A stretch of 64,000 nt of DNA, from positions 26,390-90,389 of the forward strand of contig NZ_NVWY01000011.1 of assembly GCF_002733835.1 (NCBI RefSeq), given 5' to 3'. Origin of the DNA: Alcanivorax sp. (GTDB taxonomy: Bacteria > Pseudomonadota > Gammaproteobacteria > Pseudomonadales > Alcanivoracaceae). Positions 35,604-44,171 of this stretch are shown here, in pieces; position 1 is the first letter of the stretch, and each line of letters opens with the position of its first letter. The notes beneath the pieces were generated by a model. The model was not told where the DNA came from, made no database searches, and saw only the letters and a list, made by a program, of their open reading frames with translations. A program made the position numbers and the translations under genes.

Positions 35604-36632
35604 TCAGGCAAGTTCATTGCGCACGATCTCGGCACCGGCACTCAATGCGCGCAGCTTGCCTCTGGCAACCTGGCGAGGCAGCGGCGCCATGCCGCAGTTG
35701 GTGCACGGGTACAGCTTGTCGGCATCCACGAACTGCAGCGCCTGGCGCAAGGTGTTGGCAACTTCCTCGGGGCTTTCAATGGTGTGGGTCGCCACATCGA
35801 TGGCGCCCACCATCACTTTCTTGCCGCGAATCAACTCAATCAGATCCATGGGGACATGGGAGTTGTGGCATTCCAGAGAAACCATGTCGATGCTGGAAGC
35901 CTGCAGCCTGGGGAAAGCTTCTTCATATTGCCGCCACTCCGAGCCCAGCGTTTTTTTCCAGTCGGTGTTGGCTTGGATGCCGTAGCCATAACAGATATGC
36001 ACGGCGGTCTCGCACTTGAGCCCTTCAATGGCTTTTTCCAGTGTAGCCACGCCCCAGTCATTCACCTCATCGAAGAACACATTAAAGGCGGGCTCGTCGA
36101 ATTGAATAATGTCGACACCCGCTGCCTCCAGCTCTCGGGCTTCCTGATTGAGAATTTTCGCGAATTCCCAGGCCAGTTTTTCCCGGCTTTTGTAATGGGC
36201 ATCGTAAAGCGTATCGATCATGGTCATGGGGCCGGGCAGGGCCCACTTGATCGGTTGTCGGGTCTGCTCCCGCAGAAATCGGGCATCGTCCACAAACACC
36301 GGCTTTTGACGGCTAACCGCCCCCACGACTGTGGGCACACTGGCATCGTAGCGATCGCGGATTTTGACCGTTTCCCGTTTCTCGAAATCCACCCCGTCCA
36401 GATGCTCGATAAAGGTGGTGACGAAGTGCTGACGGGTCTGTTCGCCATCGCTGACGATGTCGACGCCGGCCAGCTGCTGTTCGTGCAAGCTTAGCCGCAG
36501 GGCATCCTGTTTGCCGTCGATGAGTTCATCGCCCTGCAACTTCCAGGGAGACCAGAGCGTTTCGGGCTCGGCCAGCCAGCTAGGCTTGGGCAAGCTGCCC
36601 GCCGTGGATGTGGGTAACAATCGTTTCATCAT
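35604..36632 (-). CDS. mesD: Core methionine synthase MesD (MetE C-terminal-like, folate-independent)
   Basis: The 342-aa protein corresponds to the catalytic C-terminal half of cobalamin-independent MetE, without the folate-binding N-terminal half. The zinc ligands can be seen as HIC (about 213-215), E in SLECHNSH (about 254) and C in CTNCGM (about 311-314). Adjacent DUF1852 (MesX) identifies the MesD group, reported to need MesX and oxygen and to use an unidentified methyl donor in place of methyltetrahydrofolate. The neighbours are MesX (19 nt upstream) and a flavin reductase. Confidence 0.85.
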   Translation of the reverse strand: MMKRLLPTSTAGSLPKPSWLAEPETLWSPWKLQGDELIDGKQDALRLSLHEQQLAGVDIVSDGEQTRQHFVTTFIEHLDGVDFEKRETVKIRDRYDASVPTVVGAVSRQKPVFVDDARFLREQTRQPIKWALPGPMTMIDTLYDAHYKSREKLAWEFAKILNQEARELEAAGVDIIQFDEPAFNVFFDEVNDWGVATLEKAIEGLKCETAVHICYGYGIQANTDWKKTLGSEWRQYEEAFPRLQASSIDMVSLECHNSHVPMDLIELIRGKKVMVGAIDVATHTIESPEEVANTLRQALQFVDADKLYPCTNCGMAPLPRQVARGKLRALSAGAEIVRNELA

Positions 36633-36651
36633 TTGTTCTGCCGTGTATGAG

Positions 36652-37629
36652 TTAAATACCGTAATTCGCAGACCACTGATTAAGCACCGTCCGGTAAGGC
36701 TCGATCAGGTTCTCTTCAGTGAATTTGCCTTGCTTGACGGCCAATTGACTGCGCTCTTCCCGGTCGTAATGAATGCGGGTAAGTGAGTAGTCCGAGTTTT
36801 TCAGACTGGGTTGGTAGCGGTTGCCCGCTTCGGAATTGGCGTTGTAAATCTCCGGGCGATAAATGCGCTGGAACGTCTCCATGGTGCTGATGGTGCTGAT
36901 CAGCTCCAGGTTGGTGTAATCGTTCACCAGGTCCCCGAAGAAGAAAAACGCCAGCGGCGCCACGCTGTGGGGCGGCATGAAGTAGCGCACGCTCAACCCC
37001 ATTTTCTTGAAGTAGCTCTCGGTCAGTGACGATTCATTGGGCAGGTACTCAAAGCCCAGCACCGGGTGGTGGTTCTCGGTGCGGGTGTACACCTTGTTAT
37101 CCGAGACGCTGATGCAGATCACCGGCAGCTTGCTGAAGTTTTCCTGGTAAGCACTTGAGTTCACAAAATGCTGGAACAGCTTGCCGTGCAGATCACCAAA
37201 ATCCTCAGGGATGCTGAAGTGTGGCTGGTCCTTGTTATGGTTCTGCAGGGCGATGCTGAAGTCATAGTCCCGCACGTAAGAGGAAAAATTGTTCCCGACC
37301 ACCCCTTCAATCTGTTTGTTGGTGTGCCGGTCAAAGATGGTGGTTTTCAGGATTTCGATGGTCGGGAAGGTTTCGCCATTGCCTTCAATATCGATATCCA
37401 CGGACACAATGTCGTGCTGCACAACGTACCGGTCACCATTGGGGTTGTCCCAGTGAGCCAGCGCATTAAACCGGTTATTGATCATGGTCAGAGTGTCGCG
37501 CAGGTTTTCCTTGCGCCGTTCTCCCCGCGCCAGGTTGGCAAAGTTGGTGGTAATCCGCGTGCTGTCGGCTGGACGGTAATCCTCATCGAAACAAATGCGC
37601 TTGATGCTGAAGGTAAATTCATTGCTCAT
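36652..37629 (-). CDS. mesX: MesX (DUF1852), partner of MesD methionine synthase
   Basis: The 325-aa protein matches DUF1852, with MSNEFTFSIKRICFDEDYRP, NNFANLARGERRKENLRDTL-type N-terminal sequence, MINNRFNALAHWDNPNGDRY and the late SGNRYQPSLKNSDYSL-like region. The family has no solved mechanism; it is required with MesD for methionine formation. It is first in the minus-strand operon and divergent from a MetR-type regulator. Confidence 0.85.
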   Translation of the reverse strand: MSNEFTFSIKRICFDEDYRPADSTRITTNFANLARGERRKENLRDTLTMINNRFNALAHWDNPNGDRYVVQHDIVSVDIDIEGNGETFPTIEILKTTIFDRHTNKQIEGVVGNNFSSYVRDYDFSIALQNHNKDQPHFSIPEDFGDLHGKLFQHFVNSSAYQENFSKLPVICISVSDNKVYTRTENHHPVLGFEYLPNESSLTESYFKKMGLSVRYFMPPHSVAPLAFFFFGDLVNDYTNLELISTISTMETFQRIYRPEIYNANSEAGNRYQPSLKNSDYSLTRIHYDREERSQLAVKQGKFTEENLIEPYRTVLNQWSANYGI

Positions 37630-37760
37630 GGTGCCAGGGCGTCCGCGTCAAAATGGGTCGTGGCCTGCGTCGCGCTGGGTAACTAACGCGACGAAGCGTG
37701 ATATGCGGCCATTATGCTCAATACCTTTAATGAGTAAAATTGGTATTATTTCATCGCTAT

Positions 37761-37775
37761 ATGAGTTCTACTCAT
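37761..37775. promoter_or_regulatory. Likely MetR-type operator ATGAGT-N3-ACTCAT
   Basis: A 15-bp palindrome in the divergent mesX/metR interval is close to the MetR consensus TGAA-N5-TTCA (here TGAG-N5-CTCA). Another similar half-site, AATGAGTAAAATTGGTATT, lies about 30 nt to the left. Confidence 0.6.
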
Positions 37776-37832
37776 CTTTGCGCTATGGCGGGAGCAGGCA
37801 TTCGACCGCCCTGGCTTTTGCATTCAGAGCAA

Positions 37833-37858
37833 GATCGCGGTGGTGCCACCGCACTTAC
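37833..37858. repeat. Single REP-like copy
   Basis: ATCGCGGTGGTGCCACCGC with a flanking ACTTACA matches the REP-like pair at 25773-25864, as a single unit just before the MetR-type gene. Confidence 0.6.
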
Positions 37859-37881
37859 AATGGCATGCGTTGGAGAATCAA

Positions 37882-38799
37882 ATGCTGGAATTACGACATC
37901 TCGCCACCCTTCGGGCGATTGATGAGGCGGGGTCAATGGTGGAAGCGGCGGAACGGCTACATGTTACCCAGTCGGCCCTGTCGCATCAGTTGAAAGACCT
38001 GGAACACCGGTTGGGGGTAGAACTGGTGGTGCGGCGCTCTCGCCCGGTGCGCTTCACCACGGCCGGGTTGCGGTTGCTGGCGCTGGGGCAGGACGTGCTG
38101 CCCAGGGTGCGGCAGGCAGAGCGGGAGCTGAAACGATTGGCTGAGGGACAATCAGGCCGGCTACACATCGCGATTGATTGCCACTCCTGCTTTCAGTGGC
38201 TGATGCCGGCGCTGGATGCTTTCCGTGAGCACTGGCCAGAAGTGGAGCTGGATTTGTCAGCGGCCTTCAGTTTTGCGCCGTTACCGGCACTGTTGCGCGG
38301 TGACCTGGACATGGCAATTACCTCTGATCCCGTCGAGGATACGGCGGTACATTTCCTGCCGCTTTTTCGCTATGAGCTGGTGTTGGCGGTCTCCGGACGT
38401 TCACCACTGGCGGGGCGAAAGTGGATTGAACCAGAGGATATCGCCGACCAGACCCTGATTACTTACCCGGTAGAACGCGAACGTCTGGATGTATTTACCG
38501 TCTTTCTCGACCCCGCCGGTGCGGAGCCTGCCTCTGTTCGAACGGCTGAATTGACTCCCATGACCGCACAATTGGTGGCCGCAGGCCGTGGCGTGGCAGC
38601 GCTACCGAACTGGGCGCTGACCGAATACACCGAGCATGACTTGCTGAAAACCGTGCGGCTTGGGGAGAAAGGGGTGTGGAGAACGCTCTATGCGGCGGTG
38701 CGCGCGGAGGATGAACAAACCCCCTATGTTCAGGAGTTCCTGAGTACGGCGAAGGAAATGTGTTTCAAAACCCTGTCCGGGGTCCGAGTGGCCCGTTAG
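37882..38799 (+). CDS. metR: MetR-like LysR-type transcriptional regulator
   Basis: The 305-aa protein has an N-terminal winged HTH (LRHLATLRAIDEAGSMVEAAERLHVTQSALSHQLKDLE) and a co-inducer domain (CHSCFQWLMPALDAFREHWPEVELDL). The HTH and the C-HSCF motif are typical of MetR, the homocysteine-responsive activator of methionine biosynthesis. The ATG at 37882 is behind GGAG. Divergent orientation from mesX supports regulation of that operon. Confidence 0.85.
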   Translation: MLELRHLATLRAIDEAGSMVEAAERLHVTQSALSHQLKDLEHRLGVELVVRRSRPVRFTTAGLRLLALGQDVLPRVRQAERELKRLAEGQSGRLHIAIDCHSCFQWLMPALDAFREHWPEVELDLSAAFSFAPLPALLRGDLDMAITSDPVEDTAVHFLPLFRYELVLAVSGRSPLAGRKWIEPEDIADQTLITYPVERERLDVFTVFLDPAGAEPASVRTAELTPMTAQLVAAGRGVAALPNWALTEYTEHDLLKTVRLGEKGVWRTLYAAVRAEDEQTPYVQEFLSTAKEMCFKTLSGVRVAR

Positions 38800-38864
38800 T
38801 GACGGGGATGTGTATATTAATCAGGGCCTGCAAGCCTGCTTTTCCAGGGAAGGAACATTCAGCG

Positions 38865-39320
38865 ATGAGCAAAAACGTTTTTTTTATAATTTTGGTGTCG
38901 GTGCTTAGCCATGCCGCTCATGCGGATCTATATCAGTGGAAAGATGAAAACGGCAAGTTGCATTTTTCGGATAGAGCATCCAATGAGCAAGCAAAAACGG
39001 TCACGGTGACGCGGCCGAATAGCTACAGTGGTGCAGATAGTAAGGCCGTGCATGACAAGGCGCGTCAAAGCACCCGTCAGCCGGAAAAGCGGTCACGTTT
39101 TGCGGTGCCTCCTTACCAGCAGGCGCCACAGAACCAGGTTAGCCAACAAGAGATTCAGGAAAGAGTGGCGGATTGCGAACGACGGCGGATTGTCGGTTGT
39201 GGTGACGCACGGGCTAGACGAGAAATTGCGGACGAGGCGTATAGGAATACGCCTGGAGGACGACGACAGCAGGAGCAGATTCGCGATCGGAAAATGCGGG
39301 AGTGGATGCAGCAGCGATAG
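38865..39320 (+). CDS. DUF4124 domain protein, exported
   Basis: The 151-aa protein has a signal peptide (FFIILVSVLSHAAHA) and the DUF4124 start DLYQWKDENGKLHFSDRA (about residues 20-40), then a polar, basic C-terminus with a Cys pair (CERRRIVGCGD). Such proteins are periplasmic; function is unknown. The start follows AGGGAAGGA. Confidence 0.8.
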   Translation: MSKNVFFIILVSVLSHAAHADLYQWKDENGKLHFSDRASNEQAKTVTVTRPNSYSGADSKAVHDKARQSTRQPEKRSRFAVPPYQQAPQNQVSQQEIQERVADCERRRIVGCGDARARREIADEAYRNTPGGRRQQEQIRDRKMREWMQQR

Positions 39321-39370
39321 CTGCTGGTTTCAGGTCGGCTGGACTGGCCCCTTTTTCAGGGTTAACAGCT

Positions 39371-39703
39371 TCATAGGCGGCTATTTAGATCCACCAATAG
39401 CTCGGTCTTTACATGGCTGCCCCACACCCAGGCCTTTTCTTTGAATTGACGATGCCGTGCGTCCACCGGGTTATCCGAATCCGCCATGACTTGCTGCGAT
39501 TTCTCGATGGAGTCTGCCCGCATATAGCAGAGCAGGTAGTCTTTGCCTCCCAGTGTCAGTGAAAACCAGGATTCTACGCTGACACCTTCAGCCCGCAGGC
39601 TTTCCAGTGCCTGTTCACGATGGTCTTCGATAAAAGCTGTCCAGTCTCTTACTTCCTCGTCGCTGTTCGGCTTTAGCTCGATCAGGCCGGCGATAACGTC
39701 CAT
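39371..39703 (-). CDS. DUF6176-like small protein
   Basis: The 110-aa soluble protein begins MDVIAGLIELKPNSDEEVRDW and contains WFSLTLGGKDYLLCYMRADSI, which fits the DUF6176 family of small ferredoxin-fold-like proteins. The function is unknown. The start at 39703 was chosen because the longer frame overlaps the next gene. It lies 19 nt after the DUF6713-like gene. Confidence 0.6.
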   Translation of the reverse strand: MDVIAGLIELKPNSDEEVRDWTAFIEDHREQALESLRAEGVSVESWFSLTLGGKDYLLCYMRADSIEKSQQVMADSDNPVDARHRQFKEKAWVWGSHVKTELLVDLNSRL

Positions 39704-39722
39704 GTGTTTTCTCGATATCCTG

Positions 39723-40124
39723 TCAGGATCGCTGATTTTGCGTTTGCGGGCCCTGGCCTGCAAGTGGCAGCGTTTTCAGTTGTGCCAGAGACAACATCAA
39801 CGTGGTCGCCAGTAGTAACAGCGACATGGGCTGCCAAAACTCGGTATGTCCGGCCAGGAAAAAACCGCTATGGATTGCCACCGTTAGTATCCCCAGGCTG
39901 GCGAGAAACCGGTGGCACAGGCGTTGATGTGGGCTGTGGGTGGCAACGTGCAGAAAAGCCAGTAATACCAGGGCGATGATGGGGAGATTCAATATCAGGT
40001 TGAGCTGATTGCCACCGGGTAAGTGGAAGAGGTTCCACTCGTGCCAGTAGGCTGCATCGATCTGGTGGGTGAACAGCACGGTGCTGTTTAGCAGGAAAAG
40101 GATTTGGGGCAGGTCGGGCTTCAT
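39723..40124 (-). CDS. Small membrane protein (DUF6713-like)
   Basis: The 133-aa protein has four hydrophobic helices (about 5-25, 40-62, 70-92, 97-118) and a characteristic N-terminal HQIDAAYWHEWNLFHLPGG. It resembles DUF6713 proteins. It precedes the DUF6176-like gene and may be in the same transcript. Confidence 0.65.
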   Translation of the reverse strand: MKPDLPQILFLLNSTVLFTHQIDAAYWHEWNLFHLPGGNQLNLILNLPIIALVLLAFLHVATHSPHQRLCHRFLASLGILTVAIHSGFFLAGHTEFWQPMSLLLLATTLMLSLAQLKTLPLAGQGPQTQNQRS

Positions 40125-40195
40125 GGCATGTCTCCGTTATCACTGCCATGAAACCCGTTTTGCTGGGGTAATGCCATTACCTCACAGGTAAGCGC

Positions 40196-40660
40196 TTATT
40201 CCCCGTCACGATACTGAATCTGCAAACCCTTGAGAAAGTTGCGCAGAATCTGGTCCTTGCACTCGCGATAATGCTTGTGGCCGGGTTTGCGGAAGAAGGC
40301 GCTGAGTTCGTGTTTGCTCATGCGGAAGTTGGCCAGCTCAAGCACCGCCAGCACGTCTTCGGCCTGCAGGTTCAGGGCGATTTTCAGTTTCATGAAAATC
40401 ATGTTGTTGGTGAGGCGGCTTTCCGGTTCCGGTTGTGGCCCGGGCTTTTTTCCGCGCAGTGCATTGATCAGGCCGTTGAGAAAAATCGCCAGGGTGCGAT
40501 CGGTGCATTTTTGAAAGGCCGGGTCGTCGTCCTTTTTCAGCCAGTCGCTGACCTGTTCCCGGGTGACGGTTTCGCCGGCTTCGGCGAACACGCCGATCAT
40601 GCGGGTGTCGTCGAAATCGAAGATGTACCGGGCGCGGCGAAGGACGTCGTTATTGAGCAT
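40196..40660 (-). CDS. YehS-like protein (DUF1456)
   Basis: The 154-aa protein consists of two repeated DUF1456 modules: MLNNDVLRRARYIFDFDDTRMIGVF and NNMIFMKLKIALNLQAEDVLAVLELANF, each followed by a KK/RKxDxxxF(Q/R)(K/E)C motif. E. coli YehS has the same size and layout. The function is unknown. The start at 40660 matches the family N-terminus. Confidence 0.85.
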   Translation of the reverse strand: MLNNDVLRRARYIFDFDDTRMIGVFAEAGETVTREQVSDWLKKDDDPAFQKCTDRTLAIFLNGLINALRGKKPGPQPEPESRLTNNMIFMKLKIALNLQAEDVLAVLELANFRMSKHELSAFFRKPGHKHYRECKDQILRNFLKGLQIQYRDGE

Positions 40661-40764
40661 GCGGGACCTGTGGTGAGGGAAACGAAAGGGCGTGACCGCC
40701 ATGATTCACGGGTAATAGTACAGGGAACCGGTGGCGGGAACACGCCTGCATGTTTGTCGACGTT

Positions 40765-41082
40765 TCAGGGAGTAAAGATTTTCAGCCCCACAATGCCGGC
40801 CAGAATCAGCCCGAGACACAGTAACCGCGGGGCGTTAACCGCATCCTGGAACAGCACAATGCCCAGTAGCACGGTGCCGATGGTGCCGATGCCGGTCCAC
40901 ACCGCGTAGGCGGTGCCCACGGGCAAGGTCTGCATGGCTTTTGCCAATAGCCAGAAGCTGGCGATCATGCCGATGAGAGTAAGCAGTGAGGGAAGCGGGC
41001 GGGTAAAGCCGTGGCTGGCTTTCAGTCCCAGCGCCCAGCCAGTTTCAATAATGCCTGCAAGAATAACCAGGGCCCATGCCAT
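40765..41082 (-). CDS. gdx: SMR-family guanidinium exporter (Gdx/SugE)
   Basis: The 105-aa protein has four transmembrane helices. It has the SMR core MAWALVILAGIIETGWALGLKASHGFTRPLPS, with the catalytic Glu at position 13, and the Gdx-type motif PVGTAYAVWTGIG. A guanidine-II riboswitch in front of the gene identifies the substrate as guanidinium, exported in exchange for protons. Confidence 0.92.
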   Translation of the reverse strand: MAWALVILAGIIETGWALGLKASHGFTRPLPSLLTLIGMIASFWLLAKAMQTLPVGTAYAVWTGIGTIGTVLLGIVLFQDAVNAPRLLCLGLILAGIVGLKIFTP

Positions 41083-41097
41083 GACGTGTCTCCTGTC

Positions 41098-41161
41098 ATG
41101 GGGTCGTCCCCGTTATGTGATTGATGCGATGGCGGTGAATGCCGGGGTCGTCCCTGGCATC
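41098..41161 (-). promoter_or_regulatory. Guanidine-II riboswitch (mini-ykkC)
   Basis: On the minus strand two short hairpins carry ACGA tetraloops flanked by GGG/CCC: GGGACGACCCC at 41143-41153 region and GGGGACGACCCC at 41100-41111. This pair of ACGR loops is the mini-ykkC class that binds guanidinium and opens the ribosome-binding site. It ends about 15 nt before the Gdx start, at GACAGGAGACACG. Confidence 0.9.
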
Positions 41162-41201
41162 CATTGGTGTCCAGTATAGCTCCTCAGACCCATGGGCGGA
41201 A

Positions 41202-41792
41202 TCAGGGTTCCTGTGGGGCGAGAATTTTCTCGATGTGCTCGGGGTCGTGGCAGAGCGTGAGCAGGGCGTCCTGGAAGGGGCGCTGTGCTTCCTCGTCGAA
41301 ATGTTGCTGTATCCACTGCCTGAGCTGCTGCTGGTAATGGAAGTAGGGGCAGTTTTGCACCGGTGTGGTTTTTATATGGGCGAACAGCGGTACGGTGATT
41401 TCCCGGTGCTGTTCACCGGTTGGAGGTGCGATGGTGCGGGTTTCGGCCACGGCGTCGGGGTAGTCCGGGTGGCGGACTGTCCACTTGTCCGAGGCCAGAT
41501 AGCTGGCCGGCATGGCCATATGGAAACCGATGTGGGAGTCGCCGGGGAGGGTAAATTCCCCTTGCGCATTGCTGGTGGCAGTGCGCGGTGGTTCAGGGTC
41601 ATCGGGGGAAACAATCAGGCTGATGGTGGCGCCGCTGATCGGGGCGCCTGTGTCGCCATCGATGACTGTGCCGCTGACGGGCTGGGCGTCCCACATCCGT
41701 TGAATCGTGGGAATGCAGCCGGTCAGTAGCAGGGCAAGCGCTGCTCCAGCCAGCGGGTAGACGAGTGCCTTCTTTGTGGATGACCTGATCAT
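41202..41792 (-). CDS. Lipoprotein with carboxypeptidase-regulatory-like domain
   Basis: The 196-aa protein has a lipoprotein signal (LLLTGC) and a single transthyretin-like/CarboxypepD_reg domain (VSGTVIDGDTGAPISGATISLIV ... TATSNAQGEFTLP). It resembles outer-membrane assembly or surface lipoproteins of unknown role. The start overlaps the stop of the upstream membrane-protein gene by 4 nt, so the two are coupled. Confidence 0.7.
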   Translation of the reverse strand: MIRSSTKKALVYPLAGAALALLLTGCIPTIQRMWDAQPVSGTVIDGDTGAPISGATISLIVSPDDPEPPRTATSNAQGEFTLPGDSHIGFHMAMPASYLASDKWTVRHPDYPDAVAETRTIAPPTGEQHREITVPLFAHIKTTPVQNCPYFHYQQQLRQWIQQHFDEEAQRPFQDALLTLCHDPEHIEKILAPQEP

Positions 41793-42412
41793 GGCACGGT
41801 CTCTATCAGACTGGAGAGAAAGGTATCCGTTTGTTCTGGAAAATAACCGCTGGCCAGGCCCAGCAGAATGAGCGCCCACAGGCTGATGCCCAGCAAGATC
41901 CAGATACCGTTGGCGAGCGTCAGTCGATTATTGAGCAGGCCCTGTTCATCCCCCTGGGACAGGTTGATGGCTTTTTGTGCCTTGAACAGGACGGCCCAGG
42001 TGACGGGCAGAAGCGCCAGTGAAATCAGGTCCAGAATGCCAAAGGTTTCCATGTTGGCGGCGGCCCGGTCAGACACGGTGCTGATCAGGTAGGAGAGAAT
42101 ATACAGGGTCGCCATGGTGGCGACCGGTAACGGTTTTGCCTTTCCTTCGCTTTCGTCATTGATGGTTTTCACCAGCGAGCCAAAGAAAAATACGCTGAAC
42201 AGGGCACGTGCTATGGGCTGCACTTTTTTCTGCCGGATGTCTTTTTGGTTCTGCCAGTTCCGGAAATTCCAGTAGACGTCATAGATGCCCAGGGTCGCCC
42301 AGAAAAGCAGATTGAACTTCCAGGGAGCGACAACATAGAGCGCTAACCCCGAGGTGTCTGATTCCGGTGTGATGATCTCGCTGTCCGGTGCCTGGTAAAG
42401 GTTGGATTCCAT
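41789..42412 (-). CDS. Membrane protein of unknown function
   Basis: The 207-aa protein has a soluble N-terminus (MESNLYQAPDSEIITPESD) and four hydrophobic helices. The region AP WKFNLLFWATLGIYDVYWNFRNW resembles DUF4234-like proteins, but the assignment is weak. It is first in a two-gene unit with the lipoprotein. Confidence 0.6.
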   Translation of the reverse strand: MESNLYQAPDSEIITPESDTSGLALYVVAPWKFNLLFWATLGIYDVYWNFRNWQNQKDIRQKKVQPIARALFSVFFFGSLVKTINDESEGKAKPLPVATMATLYILSYLISTVSDRAAANMETFGILDLISLALLPVTWAVLFKAQKAINLSQGDEQGLLNNRLTLANGIWILLGISLWALILLGLASGYFPEQTDTFLSSLIETVP

Positions 42413-42470
42413 TCGCTGTTCCCCCGCATTCGCGCTTGCCGATGGTATTGTTGGATAACGCTGGCTGTGA

Positions 42471-42938
42471 TTACGGCCAGTTCTTGTAGGGTGTGGTGCT
42501 TAGGGCGCTGTTGTAATAACGGCTGTCGCCGGTGACCTCTTCCCCCAGCCAGGCAGGTTTTTCAAAAGACGTGCCTTCACTGGGCAGTTCGATTTCTGCC
42601 ACGATCAGCCCGTCGTTGTCGCCGTGAAACACATCAATCTCCCAGCACAGGTCGCCTTGTGGCAACCGGTAACGGGTCTTATCAATGACGCCGGCGCCGC
42701 ACAGCTCGGTGAGCATCTGGCGGGCATCCGCCAGCGGAATGGGGTATTCGAATTCACTGCGGGTGGCGCCCACGGTTTTGCCCTTGATGGTCAGCCAGGC
42801 GGTGTCGCCGGTGGTGCGAATTCGTACGGTGGCGTTTTTGTCGTGGCTCAGGTAGCCCTGGGTGAGCCGTTCCCCGGGCAGGGTATCGATAATGCTTATG
42901 TCACTGACTTTAAACTTGCGCTCAATTTCCGTTGCCAT
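42471..42938 (-). CDS. CYTH-domain protein (inorganic triphosphatase-like)
   Basis: The 155-aa protein starts with MATEIERKFKV, the EIERKF motif of the CYTH superfamily, followed by TVRIRTTGDTAWLTIKGKT and WEIDVFHGDNDGLIVAEIEL, which supply the tunnel residues for triphosphate and metal. It is single-domain, like small bacterial triphosphatases, not a class IV adenylate cyclase with extra domains. Confidence 0.85.
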   Translation of the reverse strand: MATEIERKFKVSDISIIDTLPGERLTQGYLSHDKNATVRIRTTGDTAWLTIKGKTVGATRSEFEYPIPLADARQMLTELCGAGVIDKTRYRLPQGDLCWEIDVFHGDNDGLIVAEIELPSEGTSFEKPAWLGEEVTGDSRYYNSALSTTPYKNWP

Positions 42939-43027
42939 GGTTGTCTGCCTGAATGTTTCATCGAATGCATGGCAAGCGTAACACTCTCCGATAGGGTTTC
43001 CTCATAAGTGTGCTGCCAGTGAGCAGT

Positions 43028-43489
43028 CTACGAGGGCTGTGCCGAATGATTCAGGTCTATGCCCAGTTGGTCAAAGCTGATGTCAAAACCCAGTGCCTTG
43101 TAGCCGTCGATGATTTCATCAGGCAGATAAAACGTCGGGTCGTCCATAAAGAAGTACTGTGACACCCCGATGCCGTAACGATAGTGTGTTTCCCACAGGC
43201 TGTTATTCGGGTCGGGATTATCCGCGTTGGGGTTGTCCAGGACAGACAGTTGCGGCGCCAGGCGCTGCAGCTTGTAGAGCAGCTTTTCAAAATGATCCCG
43301 GTGGCTGGCGGTGTGATCCAGCTGGCTGGAGAGAATCCAGCGATTTTCCTGGCGCAGGGCCTCGGGGACCGCATCGCTGTAGCTCTCGCCTTCGCGCCAG
43401 TAGTCGTCCGCACTTTGTCCCAGCAGCAGGTCCAGCTGCTGAGGATCGTGGTCAAAGCCGAAGACGGCGAAATAGACGTGATGTTCCAT
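43028..43489 (-). CDS. Hypothetical protein, DUF4279-like
   Basis: The 153-aa protein has the pattern VYFAVFGFDHDPQQLDLLLGQSADDYWREGE followed by WILSSQLDHTASHRDHFEKLLYKLQ, which fits DUF4279, a small family of unknown role. Its start overlaps the stop of the lipocalin gene (TAATG), so it is translationally coupled to it. Confidence 0.55.
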   Translation of the reverse strand: MEHHVYFAVFGFDHDPQQLDLLLGQSADDYWREGESYSDAVPEALRQENRWILSSQLDHTASHRDHFEKLLYKLQRLAPQLSVLDNPNADNPDPNNSLWETHYRYGIGVSQYFFMDDPTFYLPDEIIDGYKALGFDISFDQLGIDLNHSAQPS

Positions 43490-44061
43490 TATGGCTTACC
43501 CGGGCGCAGGGTGCGGTTGCGTTCCAGCTGATCTACCGGAAAGCCCTTGTCCTCGGCCACCTGCACCAGTGCCTGGTACTGGTCATCGTTGAGCTCCGGC
43601 TGGCGCGCCAGTATCCACAGATATTCGCGGCTGGGTTCGCCGATCACCACCGTCTGGTAGTCCTTATCCAGGGCGATTATCCAGTAGTTGCCTTCGGTAA
43701 TGGTGGGAATCAGTTTCGATACCCAGTTATCAAAGCGCACTTTCAGCTTGGCATTGCCGGAATCAGGGACAATGCGCGCGGTGCCTTCGGCTTCACTGGG
43801 TTCGTCGCCTTCGCGCTGGCAACGGTTCACCACCTTGATAGAGCCATCGTCATTGGGGCTGTAGGTGGCGGTGGAGTCGTAGCAGCCGCGCTGAAACCAT
43901 TGCGGCAGGCGGGCGATTTCATACCAGGTGCCGGCATAGCGTTGCAGGTCCACCTGATCTACCGTGGCCAGAGGTTTGTCGCCGCCACAGGCGGCCAGTA
44001 CCCCGCTGATCAGCACGATAGACAGGAATCGGGTGGTACGGGCAGTGTGGGTCACGAACAT
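43489..44061 (-). CDS. blc: Bacterial lipocalin (Blc-like lipoprotein)
   Basis: The 190-aa protein has a lipobox (LAAC), then the lipocalin fold with TWYEIARLPQWFQRGC near residue 45 and the later LWILARQPELNDDQYQALVQVAEDKGF. Blc proteins are outer-membrane lipocalins that bind lysophospholipids or fatty acids and help in envelope maintenance. It is coupled to the DUF4279-like gene. Confidence 0.9.
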   Translation of the reverse strand: MFVTHTARTTRFLSIVLISGVLAACGGDKPLATVDQVDLQRYAGTWYEIARLPQWFQRGCYDSTATYSPNDDGSIKVVNRCQREGDEPSEAEGTARIVPDSGNAKLKVRFDNWVSKLIPTITEGNYWIIALDKDYQTVVIGEPSREYLWILARQPELNDDQYQALVQVAEDKGFPVDQLERNRTLRPGKP

Positions 44062-44171
44062 GAATGTCTCCTTTTGGGCGGCAACGCCTACAGGCTATCG
44101 GCTTCTTGCTGGCGATCAAGCCCGTTTTGAACTGTCGTGCTATACTTCGGCGCTGTTTTAGGGAGCCCGAT

